DNA of 64,000 nucleotides, taken from Paracyclopina nana (lineage: Eukaryota > Arthropoda > Copepoda > Cyclopoida > Cyclopettidae). The stretch covers positions 3,162,001 to 3,226,000 of the forward strand of contig JAGUCH010000001.1 of assembly GCA_019096065.1 (NCBI GenBank). Reading direction: 5' to 3'. Numbering within the stretch: position 1 is the stretch's first letter; the number at the start of each line of letters is the position of its first letter. The notes beneath the pieces are model-generated. The model was not told where the DNA came from. It ran no database searches and saw only the letters and a list, made by a program, of their open reading frames with translations. Position numbers and translations under genes: made by a program. Shown piece by piece: positions 27,554 through 40,067 of this stretch.

Positions 27554-30500
27554 CCTTAAGATAACCGCCTATACAATAACGGTCATTTTCAGAAGGCGTG
27601 CCTAGGCTTGACGTGCTCAGTTGCTGCCAGGTGCTGCTTCAGTGTTTCCTCTCGCAGCTTTCTGTGCATCAAACACTTGTTCATAAACAAGTCTGGTGTT
27701 CTTTTTAATTTGAAAGCTAAATCAAGTCAGATATGCAGGAAGTATGTTGGCGCGTTCCGTTTCCTTCTTCTTCTTCGCGGCTGCTGGTGGGCATGACAAC
27801 GCTGAAAGAGGGGAAAAAGTCAATCATTGCTGTGGCATTCATTTCTGAAGATATAATCCAACATCATGTATTGTTTATGCTCTGCTTGCTTCATCTATGC
27901 AAGGATCTAATGAAAAAAAAATTAATAGCGCAGGCACAAATGTGGGCCCTACAGATTATTAGAGAAGTTTATCCCAAATGCATAAAAGTTGCAAAAGCAT
28001 CAAATAACCTGGCCAAGCTTGGAGTTTATGCGCAGTAGTTCACCCGATGAAGCTCATTTTCATTCCTAGCTTGGATTCGAGTTCCACGATAGCTCATTAA
28101 GCAGGCAACCTTTCAGATAGAACTGTCCTGAGAGACCCGCAGCATTTTCGGCGAAGAGAGACAGGCCTCTAGAGAAACTTCATAATAAGAGAGCGGCGAA
28201 CACTCATCGCGCGCTTTTCAGTTGACCGCAAAGGGAAAGATTGGCGGAATTTTGAGCAAAAACTCACTCAACCCTTCGTAATTTTATTGTCAACTGAAAA
28301 TGGCTCAAGTAAACCCAATCTTTAGCTTCAATTTAAAGCCTATTCCTTGTGTAGTTATGGTTTACAACATGTAAAATGAACAACTACTCATAGGTTTTAA
28401 AAATATAGTAAGCGATATTTAATGCTGTTAAAAGGGCAAATTGTTAATTTTTCCCTTCATAAAATGCCTCAAAAATGCATGGCTCGCTTCACGATTCCCT
28501 TTAGCGAATTTCGAGAACACGGGAACTCTCAGTACTTTTGTGTCCGCCGATCTCTTACTATGCAGTTTCTCTACAGGCCTCTCCTATCCGCTACTTTTTC
28601 AAGCTTCAATCAATCGACGCAGAAAGTCCTGTGCGGCCCAGTAGGTATCAAAGGCATCTCCGCCATCCATGGATTACATCATGTGAGACGTTCGCTCAGA
28701 GCCAGCAATATTGCTTATAGGAGTTCGTAATCTCCACTCGGCATATCCTCAACAAACAAGGTCATTAGAGCTAACTATCGTGGCAACATGAGGCTCTATT
28801 TTGGAGACTCGTTTCCGCCAACTGCTTGTGGCAAATCAGCAACTCAAAACCATTGAACGGAGAGAAAGTAGCAAAAAACCACCATATTTAATGTTTGCTG
28901 CTCAAACGATTTTCCAAATCTAATCTCAGGGAGATGTCAGTTTTTTTGCGCGATCATAAAACAATTTCCAAATGAAACGACTATAATCTAGAAAACTTAC
29001 CATTGCAGCAATTCCAATTCATGATTCTATCAATCCGACAATCAGAGATAGGAAATTTTACCCTAGTCGTTTGGCGGACAATTGTGAAATTGAAAATCCG
29101 ATTCAGTCCGTCCGAAATCATAACAAAACAAAAAATACGCTGGCGCCGTGCTCTCCGGTGTCCGCGAACCGAATTATTAAGTCAAGTAACTGAACCTAAC
29201 TCAGCAATCATCGGTGAGCAGTCTCAGCCAACTCGAACGTTTGGCTCTTTCGTTTTTCGATCGTACTGAAATGAAAAGGAGCCAAAAAATTTCAATTTCC
29301 ACCAAATTATCGAAACTAACACGGACAATTTACGAAAGTGTCTGGTAGCCAATTCTTCATTATTTCTGGTCATATCTGGATTTTCGCTAACGTTGACACG
29401 AGAGTGTGCTTCTGCCGAAAAAGTTTCATTTTTTGGAACTTGATTTAGAATAGTCAGGTGAGGCTTATGCATTCATCTGAGTGAAGAAGATGCCATTGAA
29501 TGAAATACCATGCAATTTGGAATGTCAGGTATTTTTGATTATTGCTAAAAATATTATCAAAAAATTTTCTTTAGTGCATTGTAGGCACCAATATATTGCG
29601 ATAAGTTATTCCTCGAAAATGCTTCAATGTTTTTCGGTGGGCATCTGTGGCGCCTTGGATGCGACACACTTCGCTTATATGGTTTCTATCACATAAAAAG
29701 CATGTAGCTAGATTAAGCTTGGCGAGCGAGGGCGGTCCGAGGCTGAAAGTAATTGCTTTATTTGGCTCAACTTTCCCATTATTGCTCAAGTTTTTGTATC
29801 CCGCCACAAAGATGGCGTCACTTTTGCTCGCGTGAAGTCAATCTTTATTAATGGAAAGAAAAGATCCGTCTTATTAGGCCAAGTAGTACTCAGCCCATCA
29901 GCTTGGGACTGGCATGTCAGGGAGAGAAATCCGACAGAATAAATGGAGCATATCAAGTTCTAATTTCAGGGAAATGGGATCTGTACTTGAGCCTCTGAAG
30001 GAAGACATCTCTCTTCGCGTGCATATAATTGATGATGCACTGTACTTCCACGGTTAAACAAGACCAATGTTTCATTGAGACCGTGATCGAGGATAAAGCA
30101 AGGCGAAGCAAAGATTAGTGAGAGCCGATAGCTTTGGATTATGCTTTCCCAAAAAAAGCAGCTACGTTTTAGCGTGAAACCATGAAGGGGAGATAAGGTA
30201 AGAAGACTCTCTTGCTTTACGATTTTGATAAATTAGGGGCTTGCTGGTCGTGTGAGGTTCGATTCGAGGAAATTCGACCCCAATCGCAGCCTTCGAGAGG
30301 ATGTCCTTGTCAGCCCAAGTAGTAGAAAGTGCTGGTAATTTGACGACGTGTCTTTACTGCGGCAGCTAGCTACTGCTACATTCTTCAACGTTAACTGTGT
30401 AGAAAGCAAATGATAGGAAAACTCTCAACTTTTTTGCCTCGTTCGCGTTAGTGCCCAAATACCACGAGAAATGTGACATCATCAGTTTTTATGTTTTGTG

Positions 30501-33500
30501 ACAATCCTCAGTCGAACCATGCAGTTGCTATAATAATCTAGATGAAAGGCAGTCGCAGTTCTTTGTTGTTAGCATTGTTCGTGCTCGCATTCTTTCCAGA
30601 AGGCGGGTCATATATGGTTTCAAAAACAAAGGAGGTAAATGTATAGGGAAAAAAGAAAAGAAAGCGTTGTGGCAGTAAGCAGTTCTACAAGGTGACACGT
30701 AATGATGAAGGCTCATATGTCAAAGGGAAGAAGTAAGGCTTTCAACGGGGACTTTTTATTTTCTTTGCGTTTTTCACTTGCTAAAATCTAATGCTAGAAG
30801 TTTTTTCCATGGAAAGTACATCTTGCCTTCACTTGCAAAGCTATGTATGAATGCCTGAATAGACTCGTAGATGTTGGTGTCAAAGACAAACTCGTCTACA
30901 TCAACTTTACACGCTACGCAGTTTAGAGAGGGAAAGAGAGAGCAAATCTAACGTGTGATAATGGAAAACAATGTTATGCGTGAGCCTAGGCTTTCATGTT
31001 CCAAATTTGCCAAAAATAAGCCTGACAGTTGACTAGCGGAGAGCATTAGGCGGCTTACTGCTATTCATAATGTCACGCGCATAAATATTAATGTGGCTCA
31101 AAAGTCTTACTTTGTTGCGGCAATCGATGGAATATGGCCTTTTTATGAGTCAACTTGCATATTTGGAAAATTATAGCTCTATGTTTGAAAATGGCTTACC
31201 AACAAGTGTGCGCAATTTTGTGGCGTGTGGTGGTTGTTGCTCGACTCAAAAACGGTGGTTATGCTTATGGGTCTGTCATAAGATTGACTACAATGAGGCC
31301 GTTACAGAGGAGGCCGAGGCGCAACTCAAAAGCAGCAGCGCGCGCTTGGCCAGCCTACAGAGTCGTCTCTTTGCTCTCTTTGAATTTCATCTAATTTCTG
31401 CTCTGTGTGCTGGCCGATACTTCGTCATTGTCTACTTAAAATAGAAGTTCAGTGTTAGATTTCAAATTAGTCAACGTCTCGGCTTTTTTCCATATTTAGC
31501 GCCCTTCGTGCGATGTTTTTTCGCTAGTAAAATTGATTAGAAAGGCTTCTAATGCGAGACAATAAAACTGGGAGGAATTTTATCTTCCTTTTGTTCTATC
31601 CCATTTATTTATTGACTTCTTGTAGTATCGATTGTTCCAGCTGGGACAATCTCTATTGGAGGATCCATTCGGATGTAATCCCCTCCATTTCATTGATTCT
31701 TCTTTCCGGCTTTGGCGAAGGTGTTAGACGCACTAAGAGGATCTCTTTCGCGAAGAAAAGGCCCTTTTAGACCATTTTCACAGCTAGCACAAGCTTTTTA
31801 TGGATTTTTGCATCATGCTGCTTTCGCTTCCTTTCACAACATCCCATAGCTTTTCGACTCTCTCGCTGTACCTACATATACTGTACAGCTTCGTTTATGC
31901 TCCACACAGATATAATGAGTTTTTTATAGCACTTGTATCCCCGTCCGTATTCATTAAAGGTGTTTTGCGTTCTGCGGTTTGTTCATAACACTTGATCATA
32001 AACTTGTGTCGTTTTAGTGGCGTGTTATCTTTTGAAGTTGGTACTTCAATGTTGTTACGTTCACCATAAAATGTGCTGCCTTCGTGAAATGTCGTGCAAA
32101 TTAGGACTTGTGCAAAATAACTTTGGGTCAGTTATGAAATTTTTTTTTTTCAATATTTCTTTAACTGATTTCTCATCATTTTGATAACCGCTTAAGATAG
32201 TTTTTATGTCATTGGAAGAAATCCTTGCTTTGCGGAATTGTGGCTGATTAAGATAAGAATTGATTTATAAATTCAACAACAGGTTGCTCATTGTTCGTCG
32301 TTGTCTATTTGATCAGTTGACCCAGGATTTTTGCTAGATCCTAGGCCTTTTTTCTTTTTTTCCTAGAAATCCAAAAAAAAGGAAGTTATCAAATTATGCG
32401 ATCAGAACTCGTGTTGTAGGTCAATTTTTTGCTTAATGCATCCAGTCTGAGAGTTATACGGGTGCCTGCATTTTTTCCCTTAGTAGTTAGTGTTATCCGG
32501 AAAAAAAATCTGGCTCAAGTAATCACGGTCGCTACCATTTTTATATCCCATTCGTTTTAAATGCACTCTCGACTCACTCAGCTGACTCACGAGTATGACC
32601 ACCAACTTTCAAGGCCTACTTTACTTTACTGAGGGTTTCTCCCCTAATTTTAAGCATGTCATAGATTGTGCTGAATGATTATAGTGATGAGCAGAAATGA
32701 TAAAAATGACTTGACTCTCTGTAAGACCTTTTTCGAATTGCGAACGCTGAAAATAGACATTTCCATGCTTGGACAAATTGTTCCCTTAGTAGCAAATGTA
32801 TTGGCCAACTCCCCTATCAAGTCGTTACATTGATAAGACGATTGAGAGGAAAAAAGCAGAATCAATCAGTCTGAAGATTGTCTCTCGAGTTCTCAAGAAC
32901 GTCAATCAAGTTGGACAGGCTTTTAAAATTGTGAGCGCGTGCTCTACTTTACGTAATTATTTTCATAAATGCATGGAAGATTTGTACATATGAAACTATT
33001 TTGCGGGTCGTTGAAACAGATATGTGAATTAACACACTCATGCTTAATTCAATAGTCAATTTGTCTTGATTGACTCATTTTTGTTAATACCTGCCCTAGG
33101 CCATAGTGTTTGCTCTCAGGTCTGAGGTTAGCTATGTCTCTTGAGACTTTCAGGATCATTGGAAGAAGCTAAAGTCTACATGCCAGGGATCCCATCGATA
33201 CGTACAAAAGTTGCAAGTTTGTCAAAACTAGACAAAATGAGATGCTCGTAATTTAAAAAAAGCAATAGTTTTGTTATTTTTAAAAGTTATTCTGATCTTC
33301 AAAGACAGCCAATATATTCATTATCGATTAATTAGCGCTTGAGTTCAATTTCAAAAATTCTCTCTTTGTTTCAAAAGAACTTTTTTCCTGGTGATGCGGC
33401 ATTTTTGAAAGAAAATTGGGTGAACAATTTCACCTGAGGTTGTTCTTTATAAGTTGGTGGTTGCAACTTCATCAACTTTGGGCTGTTTGTGTGGCCTCTG

Positions 33501-34698
33501 GAACTTTCTCAACTACGGCATGCTCCTTCGAAAAGAAGGTCAATTTTTCATAAATGTTTTGGACACCTTGAAACAAGATGTGGCAACTTTCTTTGGGAAA
33601 GCTGGTGGTATGCTGGCACCCAGCAAAAACTCGAGGTAAATGTTCTAAACAAACTCCTTCAATGCATCCTTGAGTTGGGCTCACCGCACTCAACAAAACG
33701 AAGCTTAATTGTTTTATTTATGTATCTGACGTACAGTTGTTTTACTTTCATAGTATAAGGAACGATGGCTTCTGTTACGTTGTACAGTCAGCGCGCCCTA
33801 GCGTGAAAAGCCATGTAGTATGTTCTCTACAAAGGAGGCTACATAACAATTCGTAATTTGCCTTAAAATCGGCCTTTCCTTGTGATGTACCGAAAATTCG
33901 TAAAAAAAATACTGACTTATTTTAATGTTTCATGCTACTTTGTGAACAAAAACCAGGCCAATCAGGTAAAAAAGCGTGAAAATGCTAGTACCTAAGTTGG
34001 AATTTAATTTGAAAATTTCCGCCTTTTTCTAAACCAATAATGTCCTGTTCATGTACGCCCCAAACTCCTTAGGAAAATGCCCGAAAAACACCTCAAGGAA
34101 AGGAGAAAAATTGTCTTACGCCAAGCGCCAGCTGATACTAAAAAAATCGGATCGACTTTAAGCCTACTGGAAAATAAACAAATCTAATTTGGGCAACTAA
34201 GCACTCCGCATTTTAGCCATTTTGAGCAAAATCCCTTGTTAAACATCTCTTATCAAAGAAACGCTAAGAAAGCTAGTTTGTTTTGAAAAAAAGCTGAAAA
34301 CCATGAGACAAAATAGCAAAAATTGCCATTAAAAACGCTGCTCGGCCCCAAGCTGAACTCGTAGAGTAGCAGTAGGCAACAGATTCACTATTCCTTATGA
34401 CAATTTTTTCCACACATTAATGCATTCTTAATACATATACAGGGCATATGAGCAGAGTTGAAAAAAGTTGGTTTTTATGGTGCTACCGGATAAAAACTTT
34501 TGCCAGCACGTAATAAGTGATATGGGCTGTTTTATTCAAAAACTGGCAATTAATAAAAGCTTTAGGCGTGCAGTTCAAAACTTATTTTTTTTTTTTACTT
34601 TATCTGTCAAAGCGTCATGCGTAAACAGCTGTACTACCTTACAATGACGCCATCTACCATGATTTTCAAAATAAGTTCTTATTGACAGTTTAGTTAAC
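27554..34698. other. Intergenic, 7.1 kb, no supported gene
   Basis: Between the KChIP long-isoform start and the TMEM26 stop. The part just above 27553 should hold the upstream KChIP promoter and 5' UTR. Many short frames are present on both strands, but none shows a family motif, conserved composition or a splice partner. No tRNA, clear transposon ORF or long tandem repeat was seen. Confidence 0.5.
34531..34536 (-). terminator. Candidate polyadenylation signal of TMEM26
   Basis: AATAAA on the minus strand, about 165 nt beyond the TMEM26 stop codon. Assigned by motif and position. Confidence 0.35.
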
Positions 34699-37639
34699 TC
34701 ATATGAGAGTTTGATTCCTGACTTTTCGCTTTTGGCTAGATTGGTGCTTCTCACGCCATTTTTCTTCCCTTTCTCGCACATAATCATGGACAGATTCAAC
34801 GGAAACTTGGCTAGCAAGCGATTTCATTGAACCGGTTCGCTCAATTTGTTGCTTTAGGAGAAATCGGTCATTAATGTTGGGTGTTCTTAAAACTTGGAGG
34901 TTGACTTCCTTTGATAGAAGTGGCATTGGTATGTGTTCCGAGTCCTCTGAGGTTGAGGGTGGCAGGTCGTCCGAACAAGTGGAAGGAAAAGTGCCTTGAT
35001 GCTTCAACCTTGCCTTTTGTCGATGCCTTGAATACAAAGGGGTTTAAAATTCACGAACCCTGATTGTGTTCACCTAAGTGAAATTATCTTAGCATCGTGT
35101 TTTCTTGCTCTTGAAATAATCCAAGATAGGTGTAAAAACGGTTCAATTGAAGCCATACAAAGGTAGAACTAAAATTGGATGCTCAAGGAAAGCATAATTC
35201 AACGGAAACATAACTGTATCTGGAAAGGTGATCTCGAAATAAGATTTAAAATTGTGATGTGATATTTGCCTGTGTTTTGGAATAGCAGATTTTTTCAAGC
35301 TGTGGTTGCGTGGTTTTGATGCGGGTCCATCATTTGCGGCAGTTTCTGGCGCTCTTGCCTCTATGGCAATTGGCAAACGTACATCATCGTCTAATTCCTC
35401 TTCTTTGCCGTCGTAACGAGCATCATCGTATGGAGCGCTTGAAATGAGCGAAAATATTCTCGATTGTCGCCTATAAACTGGTCTCCGCTCAAGGCATAGG
35501 ACTAGGAGCCTATAAACTTGTAGCAAAATCACCAGTGAATTTTTGCAGGTGAAAAATATGTTCATGTGACTGATCACTTGGAACCTGCGAAGAGACATTG
35601 AATCCGGAGTCCTGCCTGCATGATACCTGTCGCATATATATACTTAAATATTAGCGTCATTCGCAGGCAAAAGAAAGGGCCATCTTGAAGGATTAAGGAA
35701 GTAGCGATGACTATCATATCCATTTTTATCCTTCTTTTCTTTTCGTCTTGAATTCCCTCGCTCTCTGTCGACTGTTGCCTCTTAGGTATGGGATTGCTTG
35801 AGAAAACTTCTGGATTTTCCGAGCTCGTTGCGACGCCCATCCTTTGGAAACGAAAGGCAGAGTGGCATTATGTATTTCTTTTGTCAAAGTTTAAGGAGGC
35901 TCCAAATCCCTACCTGTTTTTTCTGCCTCTATGACTGGCTCCGAGAACCAAGCAGAATTGGAGTAGGCTCCACGACCAAACCCCCAACACTGCATACGTC
36001 AGCGTTGGCTCCAGCATTACTTTACTCTCCCTGAAAGCTTCGAATATTTCGACAATATCTGCTGCCATTCCTATGTAGACGAGCATGAGCTGTGAAAATT
36101 GATCCCTCGACAGGCTCCCTTTGGGCAGGAGCCACCTTCCCAGAATCAAGACCACCAACACAATTTGCTCTAGTATTCGTGTCCATTGGTCAGGCTTGAG
36201 TGCTATATTGACGTGGATGTCCAAAAAGTTCAAATTCTCTTCATTTTTCTCGACTCTATTTCGTGTCTCCTCTGAAATTTCAACCGATTGACAGGCTTGT
36301 TGCGCTTCTTTCAGCTCGCTACCTTTCACCTAGCAATAGTGGATGCAACTTGTGAAAAGACCTCTCAAATAACAAAAGAAGCCATTTCCGTCAAATCGAG
36401 TGAGGCACGCGGTGTATTCTTTACTGGAAGAATGCCTCAAAGTTAAAGACCTTCGGAAGAGGTGTGTTCTCGGCTGGGCACAGAGCTTTAATCATTTTCG
36501 CGAGAAAAGAGGACCGTAAGAGGTCTTTGTTCGTTGCAAAAAAGGAAAAAAATGCTTGGAAAGCGATGCAGAATTTTTCTGAGATGTAACAGTGCAAGCT
36601 TTTGAGCATGAGATACGCGACTTGGCAAGGATTGTTTGTTCGCGAAGCAACTATCAAAAATATGATAGTCTGGATCCAGAAAAAGCCAACTTAGAGCTTA
36701 CTATCCATGATAAAGGGCTCGCCAACTAAAACAAATGCGTGCACTTTTTGTTAATGCTTTTACGAAAACCAGAAAGGTGAAGTAAAATGTAAAATCAAAG
36801 GTTCTCATAATGTGTTTTCAGAAGATTTAGAGTCGAAAATATTCTTTCAGGTCAACATCCATCAACAATCACCAAACATTCACTATTGTTTGAAGGATCA
36901 GCCTTTAGTGGAAAGTGAGCTCGGGGAGATAGATGTAGTTCAAAATCGGCTTTAGAAAGTAGAGCATATTAATCTATGTTGTGCGGAACAATGCTTCTGA
37001 TGCGCTGCCCAAAATCCTTGCTAGTGCAAGCTCAAACGACGGCTGCGGTAAGATTTTGTGTTTTGGCTTTTAAACTGTCACCTGCATCAGGTCCATTAAC
37101 ATTGATTGCTTCAGGGCATCGTCATTCTCCTCAACAATATCAATGTAGAGACATAGCAGCTCTCTCCTGTTTGTATTTAGCTCCAGTATCCATATGGCTG
37201 GTACAATTGTTGATAAGTATATGAATATGCTTGGGCAAAAGTATTTGAGTTCCTCGCCTCTTCTGTAGCATAGCGAATGCAGTCCTTCACCCAGCAGGCA
37301 CAAAATTCCAATTGCAATTTTCCAATTAGAGTCTCCTTCCTACAAGAATTCAAACAATTTGAAACGGGAAGCTAGGCTTTTTTTCTTGACAGCATAAAAG
37401 AAATTAACATCGAAATTATTTTTAGAAAAAAAGATCGTGATTTTCCGTGTGAATGAGCGCTATTTAGTGGAGAAAATAAGTAAAATGAGCACACCTAAGT
37501 TTATTCCAATTGAGTTACAAATTGTATGATAGTTAGGTTAATTTATCACCTGAATTACTACTCTCCAAACTGTGATTAGAATATGAACACCAAAAAGAAA
37601 CCTGGCTAAAGCAGCCTTCACCAAAGTCACGCACGTCAT
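34699..37639 (-). CDS. TMEM26: TMEM26-family multi-pass membrane protein
   Basis: Six exons are proposed: 37550-37639, 37082-37339, 35914-36329, 35627-35841, 35159-35576 and 34699-35026 (574 aa). Family marks: RFLFGVHILITVWRV in the first helix, KYFCPSIFIYLSTIVPAIWILEL, then ILGRWLLPKG, LSRDQFSQLMLVYIGMAADIVEIFEA, VWSWSLLQF, IVIATSLILQDGPFF and FFTCKNSLVILLQVYRLLVL. Together these make about eight hydrophobic segments. The molecular function of TMEM26 is not established; in mammals it marks beige fat cells. The tail beyond the last helix is acidic and serine-rich, and the product is longer than vertebrate TMEM26 (about 370 aa). The last junction (donor GTATGG at 35158) is the least certain: reading through it instead ends the protein three residues later, at 35143. 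Confidence 0.88.
36330..37081 (-). other. TMEM26 intron, 752 nt
   Basis: Intron between the second and third TMEM26 exons, phase 0. A 78-codon frame inside it has no family resemblance and is not called. Confidence 0.65.
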
Positions 37640-38565
37640 TTCAATGAGTCAAACATTTGGATAGTGAGAAAACTGCACCAGAAGATTGTAGTTGGGATAC
37701 GTTTACTTTGGACTGGGCTTTCTCTATTTGGGAAATATCACTATTTATTCGGGAAAGGCGATCATAGCTCCATAAATTCCAAAGCTAACGTAAATAGTAT
37801 CTAGAGAACTCATTTATGAGGAGAGATGCACGTGCCATTGCCTTTCCTGTGCTTATCCTTGTTTCTGGGCTAGCTCTAGCAAAATGAATCTCATTTTGGG
37901 GCAGAAAAAAATCCAAAACAATCGTGCACATTTTACTGAGAATGCTTGGGTAAGCCACTCGAGTACAGAACGTACTTTTGATTCTGCGTATGATGCAACA
38001 TACGTACATGTGCGTATATCAGATTATTATTAGATAGGAAAAAATCAACACAATGTGATGATAAGTCGTTCAGTGCCTTAAGCTTATCTTATTTCGGAGG
38101 TAAGGGTTTTAAATTAGAATAGTGGACTTCAAGTAAGAGCTAGCTTGTCAAAACAAAAAAATTAGCAAAATGAACACAATAGTATCGCGTGTTCTGAGCT
38201 AGGGGAAAATTCGTAAAAATGTGACAAAAACGTTTCGTTTCATTTAAGTTGATATTTGATTATTTCGGATTAGCCTGTCAAGCCTCCAGAAGATGGGGAA
38301 GACGCGGTTGATAACTCTGCTAACAACGCAAACTTCACATTTTTAGAGGAAATAGTCAATCAATCTTCTGTCTACTATTGGCATAAAAATGAAAACGTAT
38401 TGAATTGGATAATTGCGTGTTGTATATTGCTATTAGTCCAGCCCCCTCAGACGCGAGACGCATCGCGTATAAAAGACGATGAAATAGATCCAGTTTGTCC
38501 ACTAGATCAGTTCGCCTTGTGAGAGACTCATGAAAATACCCCTTCTTTGCTTCCAGTGTTGCACA
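37640..38565. promoter_or_regulatory. Shared upstream region of TMEM26 and flavohemoglobin (divergent)
   Basis: The two genes face away from each other across about 0.9 kb. At 38541-38556 a pyrimidine-rich tract ending in CAG looks like a 3' splice site, suggesting that the flavohemoglobin mRNA has a spliced 5' leader. No donor was assigned. Confidence 0.4.
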
Positions 38566-40018
38566 ATGGGAGACGCCAATCCAAAGCCCATGAGTGCGCT
38601 GACAATAAAGACTTTGAAGGCCACAGCACCTGTTGTCAAGGCAAATGGCAATCAGATCACAGAGGTTATGTATGGCATAATGATGCAGCGCTACCCCGAA
38701 GTGAGAAACTACTTCAACATGAGCCATTTTCGTAAAAATGGAGATTCCATGACAATTGCTCCTCAGGTTGGTTTAAACTTTTTTGCAATTAAAGTACTTT
38801 AAAAGTCTAAATCTTGGTTTTGTCTTATTAGCCCAAGACGTTGGCAAATGCGATTATTGCTTTTGCCGCCTACGCAGACAATCTTTCTGTACTTAACGAT
38901 GCTGTCTCCACTATGTCACACAAGCATGTCAGCTTTGACATCAAGCCAGAGCAATATTCGATTGTCGGTGAGTGCATTCTTGAAGCCATCAAAACCGTTC
39001 TAGGTGACGGAGCCTCTAATGATGTCATGACTGCATGGGCTGAGGGCTATCAATTTTTGGCTGACTTACTTATTGGTATCGAGGCCAAGATGAAAAGGAA
39101 AATGCCGACAAGAAAGGTACGCTGAATAATTTTAAGTGTTGGCAATTTTTGGGCCAGATTATGTAAATCTTAGGTGGATGGTACGGCTACAAAAACTTCA
39201 CCATCACTGAGAAAATCCCCGAATCGGAAGACATTGTATCGTTTTATATGAAGCCCTGCGATGGTGGCGAAATTGCAAAGTTTGAGCCGGGGCAGTACCT
39301 GTCCATTCGGTTCCCCAAGGGAACTTTTGATGAGTTCGACCACGACGTTGTCCGTAATTATAGTTTGTCTTCGGGGCCTGATAAGGATTACTATCGTATC
39401 AGCCTAAAAGGGAGGTCTCGAGCGACCTCGTACATCCGGATGGCCTGGTGTCATCATATTTTCACGACACCCTCACTGTTGGCTCTAACGTCGAGGTAAC
39501 TTATAATTTCGAGAAAGTCTTGTAGCATTTCATGATTTGGGTGTTATTGTTTTTAGATTGGAATGCCTTGCGGCTCATTTACGCTTGCGAGGGAAAGTAA
39601 CAAGCCAGTTGTACTGATTGCGGGTGGGGTTGGGCTCACACCAATGATAAGCATGCTTGAGTCACTTATGAGCTCAAACAATGACAGACGAGTCGTTTTC
39701 GTCCAGTGCACCAAAAGCCCTAAAACGCATGCAATGAGTGCATTAGTGGACAACCTGAGCAACTCTGAGCTACTCTCTTCTCATGCTTTCTATTCAACTC
39801 GTAGCGCTGGAACTACTCAACTGACCAACACTCAAGTCCATTATGGAAAGTTTTCAGCAGAGGACTTGGCTGCAATTGTGCCCGCTCCTCCTGTCGAAAA
39901 TGAATACTACTTTTGTGGACCGCCACCATTCCTTGGTACTATAAGAAACATTCTTGAGGAGCTCAAGGTACCAAAGAATCAAATCCATTACGAATATTTT
40001 GGTCCGACTGAGCAATGA
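38566..40018 (+). CDS. hmp: Flavohemoglobin (nitric oxide dioxygenase, Hmp-like), with two frame breaks
   Basis: Converts NO and O2 to nitrate using NAD(P)H, through globin haem and FAD. Exons: 38566-38766, 38832-39116, 39174-39495 and 39557-40018, GT-AG, about 423 codons once the two breaks are counted. The globin domain has TLKATAPVVKANG, YFNMSHF, the proximal haem histidine region HKHVSFDIKPEQY and VGECIL. The reductase has GGWYGYKNF, FEPGQYLSIRF, the FAD motif RNYSLS, the NAD motif GGVGLTPM, FCGPPPFL and the terminal EYFGP. In exon 2 (about 39090-39092) and exon 3 (about 39402-39410) the family frame continues only if one base is missing from each place; downstream residues in the shifted frame match the family well. 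Start: ATG 38566 is preferred because a likely splice acceptor ends at 38556, although an in-frame ATG exists at 38530. Either sequencing error or pseudogenisation is possible. Confidence 0.9.
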
Positions 40019-40023
40019 AATAT

Positions 40024-40041
40024 TTTATTTTTGGTAATAAA
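40024..40041. terminator. Overlapping polyadenylation signals of two convergent genes
   Basis: AATAAA on the plus strand at 40036-40041 serves the flavohemoglobin gene, 18 nt past its stop. AATAAA on the minus strand at 40024-40029 serves the small gene ending at 40068. The two 3' UTRs must overlap. Confidence 0.6.
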
Positions 40042-40067
40042 GGCAGCTGCAGCTTTTGTGATGATTT

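Noticed and set aside
28422-31444. Several 80-117 codon frames in the 28-31 kb gap
   Set aside because: No family resemblance, mixed composition, and no supporting splice or poly(A) pattern; expected by chance over 7 kb.
36421-36657. 78-codon frame inside a TMEM26 intron
   Set aside because: Flanking exons join in phase without it, and it has no counterpart in TMEM26 proteins.
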